Source: Cyclobacteriaceae bacterium
Lineage (GTDB): Bacteria > Bacteroidota > Bacteroidia > Cytophagales > Cyclobacteriaceae
Length of the DNA stretch: 64,000 nucleotides
Assembly: GCA_019694875.1 (NCBI GenBank)
Contig: JAIBBC010000003.1
Coordinates: 612,469 to 676,468 of the forward strand
Direction: 5' to 3'
A program made the translations under genes and the position numbers. Under the pieces are notes generated by a model. That model ran no database searches. It saw only the letters and a program-made list of their open reading frames with translations, and was not told the DNA's origin. Shown here in pieces: positions 49,967 through 59,181 of this stretch (its first letter is position 1; each line of letters begins with the position of its first letter).

Positions 49967-52378
49967 TTAATAGATCGAAGGAAATTTGTTCGGGTTTACT
50001 TCACGCATCAGATTGTAAATCTTGTCGAAGATTTCTTCCGCATTTGGTTTTGTGAAATAATCACCGTCCGATGCATACGCTGGACGATGTTCTTTTGCAG
50101 GAATTGTAAGCGGTGCAGAATCCAGGTACTGAAATGCCTGCTGTTCTTCGAGAACTTTTTGCATCATGAACGCAGTAGCCCCACCCGGTACATCTTCATC
50201 TGTGAATACCACACGATTGGTTTTCTTTACCGAATCAGCAATCACATAATGTAAATCGAAGGGCAATAACGTCTGCACATCAATCACCTCGCATGAAATT
50301 CCAAATTCTTCCAGGTCAGCAGCAGCCTGCATTACGATGCGGCACATTGATCCGTACGTAACGATGGTTACATCATCGCCCTCTTTCAGGATTTCGGGCT
50401 TGCCTAACGGAACAGTAAACTCACCGATGTTATCCGGCAGTTGTTCTTTCAAACGATAGCCGTTCAGACATTCAATAATGATGGCAGTATCGTCAGACTT
50501 CAACATCGTGTTATAAAACCCTGCTGCCTGCGTCATGTTCCGCGGAACGAGAATATAGATTCCGCGCAAGCTGTGCAGCATCATACCGATCGGAGAACCG
50601 GCATGCCACACGCCTTCCAGCCGGTGGCCACGGGTGCGAATGATCACAGGGGCCTTTTGACCGCCTTTCGTCCGGTACTGTAAACACGCGAGGTCATCGC
50701 TCATAATTTGCAGCGCGTATAACAGGTAGTCTAAATATTGTATTTCGGCAATGGGGCGCAAGCCACGCAATGCTGTTCCAATGCCCTGACCAAGAATGGT
50801 ACATTCGCGAATCCCGGTATCGGTTACACGCAACTCTCCAAACTTGGCCTGCAGTCCGGCAAAGCCCTGGTTAACATCTCCGATTTTACCTACGTCTTCG
50901 CCAAAAGCAAACACACGCGGATCGCGCGTTAATGCGGCAGTAAAACAAGCCTGCAAAAGTTCGCGGCCGTCAACCTGGATAGAAGCATCCGAATAATGCG
51001 GAGCAACCTCTTCTACTTTTAATGCCGATAAGTCAGATTCACTGTAGAGGTTCGAACTGTAGCGGTCGTGATTTTTTGCTTCAACATCACGAATCCAGTC
51101 GATCAACTCCTGACGGGCGGATATTTCCTCATCACGCAATAACCGCACGCTTCTTTTTGCGGCCCGCACACAATCCATCCGGATCGGGTTGACAGTTGTG
51201 CGCAAGGTGTCTTTGATCTCGGTAAGCTCATCGCTGTGACGGCTTTCTTCAATGGCGCTTTCAAGAATCTTCGTGAGCGATTTCAGGTCTTTTTGAATAT
51301 CCGTATTGAAGGCTTTCCATGCACGGTCTTTCGCATCGCGTGCGGCTTGCCTCGCTTCTTTTTCGATCTCATCGACCTCTTCAGGCAGCACCAGTACTTC
51401 GTTGATGATCCACTCACGCATCTTCAGCAGGCAATCATGTTCCGCTTCCCACTGAAGACGTTCTTTTGATTTGTATCGCTCGTGTGAACCGGAAGTTGAG
51501 TGGCCCTGCGGCTGCGTTACTTCATCCACATGCAGCAAAACAGGCACATGTTCTTCACGACACACCTTCTCTGCTTTCTGATATGTGGCAATCAGGCCCG
51601 GATAATCCCAGCCTTTCGCGTTAAAGATTTCGTAGCCTTTTTCGGTATCAGTTCTTCTGAAGCCTTCCAGCACCTTCGATATGTTACTCTTGGTAGTGTG
51701 GTACTCGGCCGGAACAGAAATCCCGTAGGCATCGTCCCAAACCGAAACAAGCATCGGTACCTGCAGCACTCCGGCAGCATTAATTGCTTCGAAGAACATT
51801 CCTTCGGAGGTTGAAGCATTACCAATGGTTCCGAAAGCGATTTCATTTCCGTTAACGGAAAGATTCTTAAACTGCTTTAAGTCGGGATTCTGACGGAATA
51901 ATTTTGACGCATATGCGAGGCCTACCAGTCGCGGCATTTGAGCCGCTGTCGGTGAAATATCAGCGCTGCTGTTTTTAGATTGCGTAAGATCATGCAGTTG
52001 ACCGGCTTCATTCACCATGCGGGTAGCATAGTGACCGGTCATCAGCCTTCCGGCCGAAGCAGGTTCCGCTTCCATGTCGGTATGCGCATATAATTGAGCG
52101 AAGAACTGCTGAACAGTTAACTGCCCGATGGCAAACATGAAGGTCTGATCGCGGTAGTAGCCTGAACGGAAATCTCCATTCTTGAAAACTTTCGCCATTG
52201 CAATCTGTGCAACCTCCTTACCATCACCGAATATGCCGAACTTAGCTTTACCCATGAAAACTTCCTTGCGGCCCAGCAAACTTGCTTCGCGACTTTCCCA
52301 GGCAAGGCGGTAGTCTGCGAGGATTTCTTTCACCTTCGTTTGCGAAAATTTTACTTTCGTTTCTTTTGTCGTGCTCAC
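49967..52378 (-). CDS. 2-oxoacid dehydrogenase E1 component, fused alpha and beta subunits
   Basis: Thiamine-diphosphate enzyme of 803 residues that decarboxylates a 2-oxoacid and passes the acyl group to E2. The alpha half (about 1-400) has FAQLYAHTDMEAEPASAGRL, the ThDP motif IGNASTSEGMFFEAINAAG and HSTSGSHERY. The beta half (about 465-803) has VFAFGEDVGKIGDVNQGFAG, ECTILGQGIGTALRGLRPIA and IIRTRGHRLEGVWHAGSP. E2 and E3 are not encoded nearby. The fused form is frequent in Bacteroidota and is usually assigned to branched-chain or other 2-oxoacids; the exact substrate is uncertain. Confidence 0.88.
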   Translation of the reverse strand: MSTTKETKVKFSQTKVKEILADYRLAWESREASLLGRKEVFMGKAKFGIFGDGKEVAQIAMAKVFKNGDFRSGYYRDQTFMFAIGQLTVQQFFAQLYAHTDMEAEPASAGRLMTGHYATRMVNEAGQLHDLTQSKNSSADISPTAAQMPRLVGLAYASKLFRQNPDLKQFKNLSVNGNEIAFGTIGNASTSEGMFFEAINAAGVLQVPMLVSVWDDAYGISVPAEYHTTKSNISKVLEGFRRTDTEKGYEIFNAKGWDYPGLIATYQKAEKVCREEHVPVLLHVDEVTQPQGHSTSGSHERYKSKERLQWEAEHDCLLKMREWIINEVLVLPEEVDEIEKEARQAARDAKDRAWKAFNTDIQKDLKSLTKILESAIEESRHSDELTEIKDTLRTTVNPIRMDCVRAAKRSVRLLRDEEISARQELIDWIRDVEAKNHDRYSSNLYSESDLSALKVEEVAPHYSDASIQVDGRELLQACFTAALTRDPRVFAFGEDVGKIGDVNQGFAGLQAKFGELRVTDTGIRECTILGQGIGTALRGLRPIAEIQYLDYLLYALQIMSDDLACLQYRTKGGQKAPVIIRTRGHRLEGVWHAGSPIGMMLHSLRGIYILVPRNMTQAAGFYNTMLKSDDTAIIIECLNGYRLKEQLPDNIGEFTVPLGKPEILKEGDDVTIVTYGSMCRIVMQAAADLEEFGISCEVIDVQTLLPFDLHYVIADSVKKTNRVVFTDEDVPGGATAFMMQKVLEEQQAFQYLDSAPLTIPAKEHRPAYASDGDYFTKPNAEEIFDKIYNLMREVNPNKFPSIY

Positions 52379-52415
52379 TGCCTTTAGATTACGTGAAACA
52401 GAAATCCCACAGGCC

Positions 52416-52449
52416 CAAAAATAGCCAATTACCTCTAATATAATAGCAA
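52416..52449 (-). promoter_or_regulatory. Candidate promoter for the E1 fusion gene
   Basis: On the minus strand TATTTTTG (52423-52416) fits TAnnTTTG exactly and TTG (52449-52447) is 23 bases upstream, slightly more than usual. The leader would be about 30 bases. Confidence 0.38.
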
Positions 52450-52470
52450 GCGGGCAGCCTGCATTTCCGG

Positions 52471-52500
52471 TTGACTATTCCCAAATGCCAATTATCTTTG
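52471..52500 (+). promoter_or_regulatory. Bacteroidota-type promoter of the alanine dehydrogenase gene
   Basis: TTG (52471-52473), a 19-base spacer, and TATCTTTG (52493-52500) match the phylum's consensus in both boxes and spacing. The start of transcription would lie near 52507, about 18 bases before the ATG at 52525. It is the best promoter in the window. Confidence 0.65.
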
Positions 52501-52524
52501 CAGCCTGTTTAAAACGATTGTTCT

Positions 52525-53640
52525 ATGATTATTGGCGTTCCCAAAGAGATAAAAAACAATGAAAACCGCGTTGCCTTAACCCCTGCCGGAGCGCAGGAAC
52601 TTGTTAAGCGCGGCCACACCGTTCATGTTCAGAAAAATGCAGGTGCCGACAGCGGTTTCAGCGATGAAGAATACGCAAAAGCGGGCGCCAAAATAACCGC
52701 CACTGCCGAAGAAGTTTTCAGCCTGGCAGAAATGATCATTAAAGTGAAAGAGCCGATTGAGCAGGAATACAAGCTCATTAAAAAAGATCAGCTCGTTTTT
52801 ACATATTTCCACTTTGCATCGTACGAACCGCTCACAAAAGCGATGATTGCTTCAGGCGCTGTGTGTCTGGCGTATGAGACGGTAGAGCGTGAAGACAGAA
52901 GCCTTCCATTGCTGATTCCTATGTCGGAAGTGGCCGGCAGAATGGCGATCCAGGAAGGTGCCAAGTATCTCGAGAAACCATTGAAGGGCCGGGGCATTTT
53001 GTTGGGCGGTGTACCGGGCGTGAAACCTGCCAAAGTTTTAGTACTGGGTGGCGGAATTGTAGGTGCGAATGCAGCCAAGATCGCAGCCGGCATGGGCGCT
53101 GACGTAACGATTATGGATGTTAACCTGAACCGTTTGCGTTACCTCGATGATGTAATGCCAAAGAACGTTCACACAATGGTGTCGAACGAATACAGCATTC
53201 GTGAAATGGTGCGTGATCATGATTTGATTGTTGGTGCGGTATTGATTCCAGGAGCAAAAGCTCCGATGCTCGTTACACGCGACATGTTAAAGACAATGCG
53301 TCCGGGTACGGTATTGGTTGATGTTGCCGTTGATCAGGGTGGCTGTATCGAAACCTGCAAGCCGACAACGCACGAGAACCCAACCTTTATCATTGACGAT
53401 GTTGTGCACTACTGCGTAGCAAACATGCCGGGTGCAGTTCCATACACGTCTACCCTTGCATTAACGAATGCAACGTTGCCTTACGCAATCCGTCTCGCAA
53501 ACCTCGGTTGGAAGAAAGCGTGTCAGGAAAGTGCAGATCTAAGAAAAGGTTTGAATGTTATTAAAGGCGAAGTGGTTTATAAAGGCGTTGCGGATACATT
53601 TAACCTTCCACTGACTGATGTAAACAAGTTTCTTCAATAA
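52525..53640 (+). CDS. ald: Alanine dehydrogenase
   Basis: NAD-dependent L-alanine to pyruvate plus ammonia. It starts MIIGVPKEIKNNENRVALTP with the substrate Arg, then IIKVKEPIEQEY with the catalytic Lys, FTYFHFASYEPL with the catalytic His, and the Rossmann motif LVLGGGIVGANAAKIAAGMG. DQGGCIETCKPTTHENP and HYCVANMPGAVPYTST are family-specific. The 371 residues are standard. It is a single gene with its own promoter and terminator. Confidence 0.95.
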   Translation: MIIGVPKEIKNNENRVALTPAGAQELVKRGHTVHVQKNAGADSGFSDEEYAKAGAKITATAEEVFSLAEMIIKVKEPIEQEYKLIKKDQLVFTYFHFASYEPLTKAMIASGAVCLAYETVEREDRSLPLLIPMSEVAGRMAIQEGAKYLEKPLKGRGILLGGVPGVKPAKVLVLGGGIVGANAAKIAAGMGADVTIMDVNLNRLRYLDDVMPKNVHTMVSNEYSIREMVRDHDLIVGAVLIPGAKAPMLVTRDMLKTMRPGTVLVDVAVDQGGCIETCKPTTHENPTFIIDDVVHYCVANMPGAVPYTSTLALTNATLPYAIRLANLGWKKACQESADLRKGLNVIKGEVVYKGVADTFNLPLTDVNKFLQ

Positions 53641-53660
53641 ACACTGAATACTTAAAAATA

Positions 53661-53690
53661 AAAAGAGGTCTCGCAATGCGGGACCTTTTT
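53661..53690 (+). terminator. Intrinsic terminator after ald, probably bidirectional
   Basis: AGGTCTCGC pairs with GCGGGACCT over a 3-base AAT loop with one G-U pair. It is flanked by an A run on the left and TTTTT on the right, so it can also end minus-strand transcription from 54187-53744. Confidence 0.8.
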
Positions 53691-53743
53691 ATTATGGGGT
53701 GTATCACATGGTATATTCGTCCAGCCTTAGCATTACTTGTACA

Positions 53744-54187
53744 CTACCGATACTCCGGAAAGCTCTTTAACAACTCCGTTTCCGAAACGTTATCCCGCAC
53801 CTCGTAGCACACGTGTTTCATTCCGTTTGATACAGCAATGTACTTTGCGCGAATGTTCTGATTATAAACAGCAGCCTGCAGGATGGTGTTTTGATTCAAC
53901 TGAAGATCGGGCGCCTTACACTCCATCAGAAGCCAGGGTTTTCCTTCCCGGTTGTGCACCACAACATCCGACCGTTTCTGAAGCCGGTTGTAGGTTAAAC
54001 CACTTTCGATTTTGATTAGCGATTTGGGGTAGTTAAGCTGATTGATGAAAAAATGAATGATATGCTGGCGTACCCATTCCTCAGGTGTAAGCACTACCCG
54101 CTTCTTCCGAATAATATCAAAAATCCATATTTTGCCTTCAGCTTTACTGACCTGATAGTCGAACCCCGGCAAATCCAGCTTAACCAT
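53744..54187 (-). CDS. HsdR N-terminal-like PD-(D/E)XK domain protein
   Basis: A 147-residue stand-alone nuclease-fold domain like the N-terminus of type I restriction subunits. The active site is D74 in RSDVVVH, then E89 and K91 in LLMECKAP; an acidic residue, about 15 residues, then E-x-K. Similar short proteins are common in Bacteroidota without any methylase or specificity subunit, and none is nearby here, so this is not evidence of a restriction system. Its function is unknown. It is divergent from the AMP nucleosidase gene, with 18 bases between starts. Confidence 0.78.
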   Translation of the reverse strand: MVKLDLPGFDYQVSKAEGKIWIFDIIRKKRVVLTPEEWVRQHIIHFFINQLNYPKSLIKIESGLTYNRLQKRSDVVVHNREGKPWLLMECKAPDLQLNQNTILQAAVYNQNIRAKYIAVSNGMKHVCYEVRDNVSETELLKSFPEYR

Positions 54188-54205
54188 TCTGTAAAGTAAC
54201 TAAAC

Positions 54206-54976
54206 ATGAAGACAAAAAAAGAAATCGTAGAGAACTGGCTCCCACGCTATACCGGCCAGCCTCTGAACAAGTTTGGTGAGTACATTCTCCTGACGAATTT
54301 TGACAATTACGTACACATGTTTGCTGACTGGCACAACGTACCTGTAATTGGGTTAGATAAACCGATGCGCAGCGCCACAGCCGAAGGCATAACGATTATC
54401 AACTTCGGGATGGGCAGCCCGAATGCAGCAACCGTAATGGACTGCCTGAGCGCTATTCAGCCGAAAGGCGTGTTGTTCCTGGGTAAATGCGGGGGCTTGA
54501 AAAAGAAAAACAGTGTGGGTGATCTCATCCTTCCGATTGCGGCTATTCGCGGAGAAGGAACATCTTCCGACTACTTTCCTGATGAAGTGCCTTCTCTACC
54601 ATCATTCGCATTACAAAAAGCAATTTCAACAACCATCCGTGACTACAACCAGGATTACTGGACCGGTACTGTTTATACAACAAACAGACGTGTATGGGAA
54701 TGGGATGAAGAATTTAAGGAGTATCTCAGAAAGATTCGTGCGCAAGCCATTGACATGGAAACGGCTACTATTTTTACCACCGCTTTCTTTAACAAGATTC
54801 CGGCAGGTGCACTGTTACTTGTTTCAGATTCGCCTATGGTACCGGAAGGTGTTAAAACCGATGTAAGCGATGTTTCGGTGACGAAAAATTATGTTGAGCA
54901 GCATTTGAAGATCGGTATTGACTCGCTTAAGCAATTGATCAACAATGGAATGACGGTGAAACACTTGAGGTATTAA
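54206..54976 (+). CDS. amn: AMP nucleosidase
   Basis: Hydrolyses AMP to adenine and ribose 5-phosphate; cytosolic. It is the short, 256-residue nucleoside-phosphorylase-fold form found in Bacteroidota. It has WLPRYTGQPLNKFGEYILLT, INFGMGSPNAATVMDCLSA, FLGKCGGLKKKNSVGDLILP, IRGEGTSSDYFPDEVPSLP, IDMETATIFT and LLVSDSPMVPEGVK. The ligands for the base and ribose lie in the last two motifs. It is followed after 3 bases by the MORN-like gene, so these are probably cotranscribed. Confidence 0.9.
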   Translation: MKTKKEIVENWLPRYTGQPLNKFGEYILLTNFDNYVHMFADWHNVPVIGLDKPMRSATAEGITIINFGMGSPNAATVMDCLSAIQPKGVLFLGKCGGLKKKNSVGDLILPIAAIRGEGTSSDYFPDEVPSLPSFALQKAISTTIRDYNQDYWTGTVYTTNRRVWEWDEEFKEYLRKIRAQAIDMETATIFTTAFFNKIPAGALLLVSDSPMVPEGVKTDVSDVSVTKNYVEQHLKIGIDSLKQLINNGMTVKHLRY

Positions 54977-54979
54977 AAC

Positions 54980-56122
54980 ATGCGATTTGTGCGGTTGGGG
55001 ATTTTCTTTTCGGTAATCTTTGTTTGTTGCATCAATAGGCTTGCAGCTCAAAGTTCCATTGTTTACTACGAGCTGATTCAGGGCGACAGCGTGGCGTTAT
55101 TTTTCAACAAGAACTTCATGTTCACTGAAAAAGATTGCTACGACTATGTGAGGCGCGTCCGCGTTACGGATAACGGAGATTTTAACGGATACTTTGAAGA
55201 TCGTGGCGTGGACAATAAACTGTTAGGTCGCGGTGCGTATCGCAACGGGCTGAAGCACGGATACTTTGAAGTGTTTTATCCGCACGGTAATATTTTCTGT
55301 CGCGGATACTATGAAAACAACAGACCGGTTGGCAACTGGGAATACTACTACCCCAATGGCTTGCTCGAACGCATTTTAAGAGCAACCGATACGGCCATCT
55401 TAATGGAAAGATTCATCGACCCCACAGGCACCGTTCAGGTTGAGAACGGCTCCGGTGATTTTTATGGACTGGTACGCGGAATTCCTGAATTTGAAAATCT
55501 GCCGATGTTGACAAACAACGACAACGGCATTATGGCATCGGGGCAAATCGCAAATGGCAAGCCGGTTGGAAAATGGATTATCCCTGACCGAAATAAGCAA
55601 GCTTACTACATGGAAAAGTATGACAGTGGCAAGCTTGTAAAAACAAGTAATGTGTCGAAAAGGAAAATGAAAACACGCGGTGCGGTTCCACGACTCAATA
55701 CTTTTTTCCTCGGCAATTACCTGACCAGCATTGAAACCTTTGAACGGGAAAGCTGCAGCGAATCGCAGCAATATTTTTTTAACCGGTATCCGAACGACCT
55801 GCGCGAATTCAGCTACGACCTGCGGCAAAAAATGAATTACATCATCAATACCGATCTGAAGTCGCCACGAAAGGACTATTACCAGCTTGGTGAGAACTAT
55901 ATGTCGATTAAATTCTCGGTCGACAACAAAGGCAAACCGTATGATATCACCTTACTCACCGACTGGGGAGTGCCCTTTTTAAAAGTTGCCAAGAACTCGC
56001 TGAACAAAACGGTGTTTTCCAACAATAACAAAGTCATGTATTTCCACCTGAAACTTTCGTATGCAGGCGGGTACCGCTACAAATACAATTTCAGGTTTTC
56101 GAAACGCGATCGGGTTCGTTAG
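54980..56122 (+). CDS. Secreted MORN/YwqK-like repeat protein
   Basis: A 380-residue protein with a signal peptide (LGIFFSVIFVCCINRLAAQ). The N-terminal half has MORN-like units (GRGAYRNGLKHGYFEVFY, CRGYYENNRPVGNWEYYY, ASGQIANGKPVGKWII), the pattern annotated as YwqK-type. The C-terminal 120 residues (NYMSIKFSVDNKGKPYDITL, FLKVAKNSLNKTVFS) look like a TonB C-terminal-like fold, as in many Bacteroidota exported proteins. It is likely periplasmic or surface located; function unknown. The stop overlaps the end of the convergent MFS gene. Confidence 0.7.
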   Translation: MRFVRLGIFFSVIFVCCINRLAAQSSIVYYELIQGDSVALFFNKNFMFTEKDCYDYVRRVRVTDNGDFNGYFEDRGVDNKLLGRGAYRNGLKHGYFEVFYPHGNIFCRGYYENNRPVGNWEYYYPNGLLERILRATDTAILMERFIDPTGTVQVENGSGDFYGLVRGIPEFENLPMLTNNDNGIMASGQIANGKPVGKWIIPDRNKQAYYMEKYDSGKLVKTSNVSKRKMKTRGAVPRLNTFFLGNYLTSIETFERESCSESQQYFFNRYPNDLREFSYDLRQKMNYIINTDLKSPRKDYYQLGENYMSIKFSVDNKGKPYDITLLTDWGVPFLKVAKNSLNKTVFSNNNKVMYFHLKLSYAGGYRYKYNFRFSKRDRVR

Positions 56123-57453
56123 CCTGTAACTTCAGTTCCTTTGCGTAATTGCTGGCGGTACGTGATCGAAAGCGCGGCAAATCCAAGTACGAAAAATACA
56201 ATCAGCGAGAGTACTGAATTCTTCATCCCAAGCAATTCATCGATATACCCAAAGGTGAAAACTCCGATTACAATAGCAACCTTTTCTGTTACATCATAAA
56301 AACTGAAAAAAGAAGCAGTATCATTTGTTACAGGCATCAGTTTGCTGTAGGTACTTCGGCTTAACGACTGAATTCCACCCATCACCAACCCCACCGCCAC
56401 CGCAAGTCCGTAAAAATAGAATTCAACATTATGACCCGACTCTTTCAAAGATGCCATTAGGTAAGCCGCCACGCAAATCAAAATCCAAAACAGCACTACC
56501 CCCATCAATACATGCAGGTTGCCATACTTCTCCGATAATTTCGACATCAGGAACGCACCCGCAATTGCTACAAGCTGGATGAGAACAACCGTGATAATCA
56601 GTTTGTCGGTTGGAAGTCCCAGCATCTTGCTTCCAAAAATGGTTGCAGCCAGCATAACAGTTTGAACGCCCATGTTATAGAAGAAGAATGCTACGAGGTA
56701 CCACTTGAGTACGGTTAGTTTACGCACCTGGCGCCAAACTTTTCCCAATTCTATAAATCCTGCGGTAAGGAATCCGTAACTGAACTTTTCAGCAGATGGT
56801 TTGTTCGTGGGAAGTTTTCTGAATGTGAATTGCGCAAATCCAATCCACCATAATCCTACCAGAAAAAAAGTTACCAATGGCCCCATCAATTTCAATTCGT
56901 TATTGGATTGTGCTTCTGCTTGCGAATTAAAATACAACACGAGCCCAAAGCCAACAATTTGCAAGATCACGCTGCCGGCATACCCCATGGCGTAACCGCG
57001 TGCACTGATTTTGTCGCGGTCTTCAGGCGCGGCAATCTCGGGCAGGTAGGAATTATAAAATACAAGTCCGCCTGCATAGCCGATCACCGCGAAGATAAAA
57101 CAGGTGATACCCCAGCCGACATTGTCACCTCGGAACCAGAACATGCCGATACATGCGAGGCCGCCTACATACGTGAAGAACTGCATGAAACGTTTCTTGT
57201 TTCCCTGGCTGTCGGCAATGGACGACAGAATCGGTAGTAACAGTGCAATAAACAGGTACGCAAATGCGAGCGCATAGTCGTAGAGTGCTGAGTTTTTAAA
57301 CACCCGCCCCAGGAATGGCACATCATCTTTTGTGACGGCCAGAAAATAAATCGGGAAGAATGTTGTGGTGATAACAAGATTATATACTGAGTTCGCCCAG
57401 TCGTACATACACCAGGCTTTTACAGTTTCGGGGTTTTTATAGGTTAGTTGCAT
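56119..57453 (-). CDS. MFS transporter, UMF1/Atg22-like
   Basis: A 444-residue inner-membrane protein with about 12 helices. The N-terminal WCMYDWANSVYNLVITTTFF and IYF is the signature of the UMF1 family (YDWANSAF...P-Y). Also seen are the cytoplasmic loop SIADSQGNKKRFM, YLPEIAAPEDRDKISARGYA, and GGIQSLSRSTYSKLMP in the second half. Homologues in this phylum are of unknown substrate; amino acids or peptides are possible because Atg22 exports amino acids. A single gene convergent with the MORN-like gene. Confidence 0.88.
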   Translation of the reverse strand: MQLTYKNPETVKAWCMYDWANSVYNLVITTTFFPIYFLAVTKDDVPFLGRVFKNSALYDYALAFAYLFIALLLPILSSIADSQGNKKRFMQFFTYVGGLACIGMFWFRGDNVGWGITCFIFAVIGYAGGLVFYNSYLPEIAAPEDRDKISARGYAMGYAGSVILQIVGFGLVLYFNSQAEAQSNNELKLMGPLVTFFLVGLWWIGFAQFTFRKLPTNKPSAEKFSYGFLTAGFIELGKVWRQVRKLTVLKWYLVAFFFYNMGVQTVMLAATIFGSKMLGLPTDKLIITVVLIQLVAIAGAFLMSKLSEKYGNLHVLMGVVLFWILICVAAYLMASLKESGHNVEFYFYGLAVAVGLVMGGIQSLSRSTYSKLMPVTNDTASFFSFYDVTEKVAIVIGVFTFGYIDELLGMKNSVLSLIVFFVLGFAALSITYRQQLRKGTEVTG

Positions 57454-57537
57454 AGATCAAAGCTTTGCCAAGATAGGAAATACGGAATAATTCCCGTCAC
57501 TGAAAAATCTCAACCAAAAAAAATGTTATAATGCGGC

Positions 57538-58035
57538 ATGATCAAATTACTGCTATTCATATCGATTGCACTTGTTGGAACTGCAATCGTAATCAAGAGA
57601 AAAATTTCCTCCGCAGCAAGGAGTCAGTCACAGGCACTTTTGATTAATAAAATCAAGCGAGATCCTTCCGCTGGTCAAGCGTATGCAGGTAAGCTGGATA
57701 TGCCGATGTATAAGAAAGGAAATGTTTCTCACGCGGCATTTGATTTGATTAAGGAGAAAATTCAGTCTTCCGCCACAATCGGTGATTACAAAATTCTATA
57801 CACTGCCCCGGTCAGCGACCAGCTTTTGATATTTACAGAAATAACCTTTACTGATTTTGACGTTACCATGATTGGCGATGCTGGAGATGTTAAAAAGAAA
57901 GGACATTGTAATTTCCTGATGCGCCACCATGCTGAACTAAACGAACTGGAACTTTATTCAACCATGTATGCCGATTTAAACGAAAAACTTCACATGCAGG
58001 GATTTATTGACGCGTTAATGAAAACAACCGCATAA
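57538..58035 (+). CDS. Hypothetical membrane-anchored protein
   Basis: A 165-residue protein with one N-terminal membrane helix (IKLLLFISIALVGTAIVI) followed by a basic segment, KRKISSAARSQ, then a soluble domain. The domain has strands IGDYKILYTAPV and LLIFTEITFTDFDVTMIG and ends in a helix, LHMQGFIDALMK. It is not recognised. The region upstream has no clear -7 box. Its codon use looks like that of its neighbours, so it is likely a real gene. Confidence 0.55.
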   Translation: MIKLLLFISIALVGTAIVIKRKISSAARSQSQALLINKIKRDPSAGQAYAGKLDMPMYKKGNVSHAAFDLIKEKIQSSATIGDYKILYTAPVSDQLLIFTEITFTDFDVTMIGDAGDVKKKGHCNFLMRHHAELNELELYSTMYADLNEKLHMQGFIDALMKTTA

Positions 58036-58127
58036 AATCAGACTGACAACTACTGTCAATCTTCTGGTTTCCTGTTGCTATTGAAATTCATGTTTATCTA
58101 ACTTCGCTTCTCAATAGTTCAGGTAAT

Positions 58128-58379
58128 ATGAAAACGATAGAAAATAATCAGCACCCGGTGGTTGCTCCGGAAATCAGAATTGAGTCGAACGACACGCTGA
58201 TGCATGTATTCAATACAATCAACGAAGAAAAAGAAAGTCAGGTTTTTATTTACAAAGGCGTAAAGTTCTGGCGTGAGGATTATGAGTTTATTATGTCGTA
58301 TAACGAAGATGCGTTTCTCGCAGGTGTTGTTACCGACTTTGACGAATTCAAAGAGATGCTTCTCGATCAAAAGCTATGA
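58128..58379 (+). CDS. Hypothetical small acidic protein
   Basis: An 83-residue soluble protein, rich in Glu and Asp, without signal peptide or membrane segment. Its pattern is strand-helix-strand (IRIESNDTLMHVFNTI, SQVFIYKGVKFWREDY, FDEFKEMLLDQKL). No family is recognised. TAACTTCG at 58099-58106 with TTG 21 bases before it is a one-mismatch promoter. The next gene starts 34 bases after its stop. Confidence 0.55.
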   Translation: MKTIENNQHPVVAPEIRIESNDTLMHVFNTINEEKESQVFIYKGVKFWREDYEFIMSYNEDAFLAGVVTDFDEFKEMLLDQKL

Positions 58380-58413
58380 GCCGCGAAGTTCAGCGAGTTT
58401 TGTAATTTGCGCC

Positions 58414-58803
58414 ATGCATCGCCTGATTTGGATGTTGTTACTGACTTTAACCACCGCGTGTATGGACCAGACGTATTATCAGTATGCCGATGGAAGCGCT
58501 AACGTTTATGTTCTCACATCCGATTCACTGGAGTATATCCCGGTAAAGCCGGAAGAAAGCTCAACCGGATTCTATAGCGGAGGAGATTCTAAAAAAGTTG
58601 CCATCACACCTCAACAGTTCCGGATGATTCGCGCGATGTTCGAGACAGTCAAAACGAAACATGAGATTCACCTCCCCGACCGCATCAAAACAAGCGGCAT
58701 GATCACAACTTTCAATGGCACCGAAAAGAATTCGATCATTATTAAACCCGGGAGTCAGCAGATGATGCAGATCGAAAAAGAGTTGAAAGAATTATTGAAC
58801 TGA
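58414..58803 (+). CDS. Hypothetical lipoprotein
   Basis: A 129-residue protein with a lipoprotein signal peptide, MHRLIWMLLLTLTTAC (lipobox TTAC), then MDQTYYQYADGS. The rest includes ITPQQFRMIRAMFETVKT and ends in a lysine-rich helix. It is not recognised. The frame is open to 58273, but that extension overlaps the preceding gene and lacks a signal peptide, so the ATG at 58414 is chosen. Confidence 0.6.
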   Translation: MHRLIWMLLLTLTTACMDQTYYQYADGSANVYVLTSDSLEYIPVKPEESSTGFYSGGDSKKVAITPQQFRMIRAMFETVKTKHEIHLPDRIKTSGMITTFNGTEKNSIIIKPGSQQMMQIEKELKELLN

Positions 58804-58989
58804 TCAGAAATCGATATCCGAAACATCGGAATCAAGATCGGAGTCAAAATCCCCATCGTCAAAAACAAGGTCAAGGAAAAACATTGTCACAACAAAATTC
58901 CGGAATGACGTGTACCGGCCTTTATAAAATGATCTCCCCAGGCCTGCGAGCAGGAGAATTCCACCGACAACGAGCGCAATCATCAGCAT
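58804..58989 (-). CDS. Small membrane protein with Asp-rich tail
   Basis: A 61-residue protein: one helix (LMIALVVGGILLLAGLG), a basic loop (RSFYKGRYTS), a second weak hydrophobic stretch (FVVTMFFLDLVF) and a tail, DDGDFDSDLDSDVSDIDF, in which about half the residues are acidic. On the minus strand TAACTTTG (59049-59042) fits the -7 consensus about 53 bases upstream and supports a gene. Its function is unknown; the tail could bind cations. It stops next to the convergent lipoprotein gene (1 base). Confidence 0.5.
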   Translation of the reverse strand: MLMIALVVGGILLLAGLGRSFYKGRYTSFRNFVVTMFFLDLVFDDGDFDSDLDSDVSDIDF

Positions 58990-59181
58990 GATTTAAAGGT
59001 AGAAAAAAATCCCATTCTGCATCTTAGCCACAGGTGCATATCAAAGTTAAACGACTTGGGCATACTCTATTAAAATTCACTCCTCACCCGGTGAAGAATC
59101 CGCGTTTGTAGTGACTTTACGGCATGACCTCCGAATCATAGTGCTTCCTGACACATCATCCCTGAAAGTAATCCTATCATC

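Noticed and set aside
53737-54015. A 92-codon plus-strand frame.
   Set aside because: It lies wholly opposite the HsdR-like gene, whose active-site residues are intact; no recognisable protein features.
53744-54187. Possible type I restriction system.
   Set aside because: Only the N-terminal nuclease-like domain exists; no translocase, methylase or specificity gene is near.
58273-58413. N-terminal extension of the lipoprotein frame.
   Set aside because: It overlaps the 83-residue gene and lacks a signal peptide; the internal ATG gives a clean lipobox.
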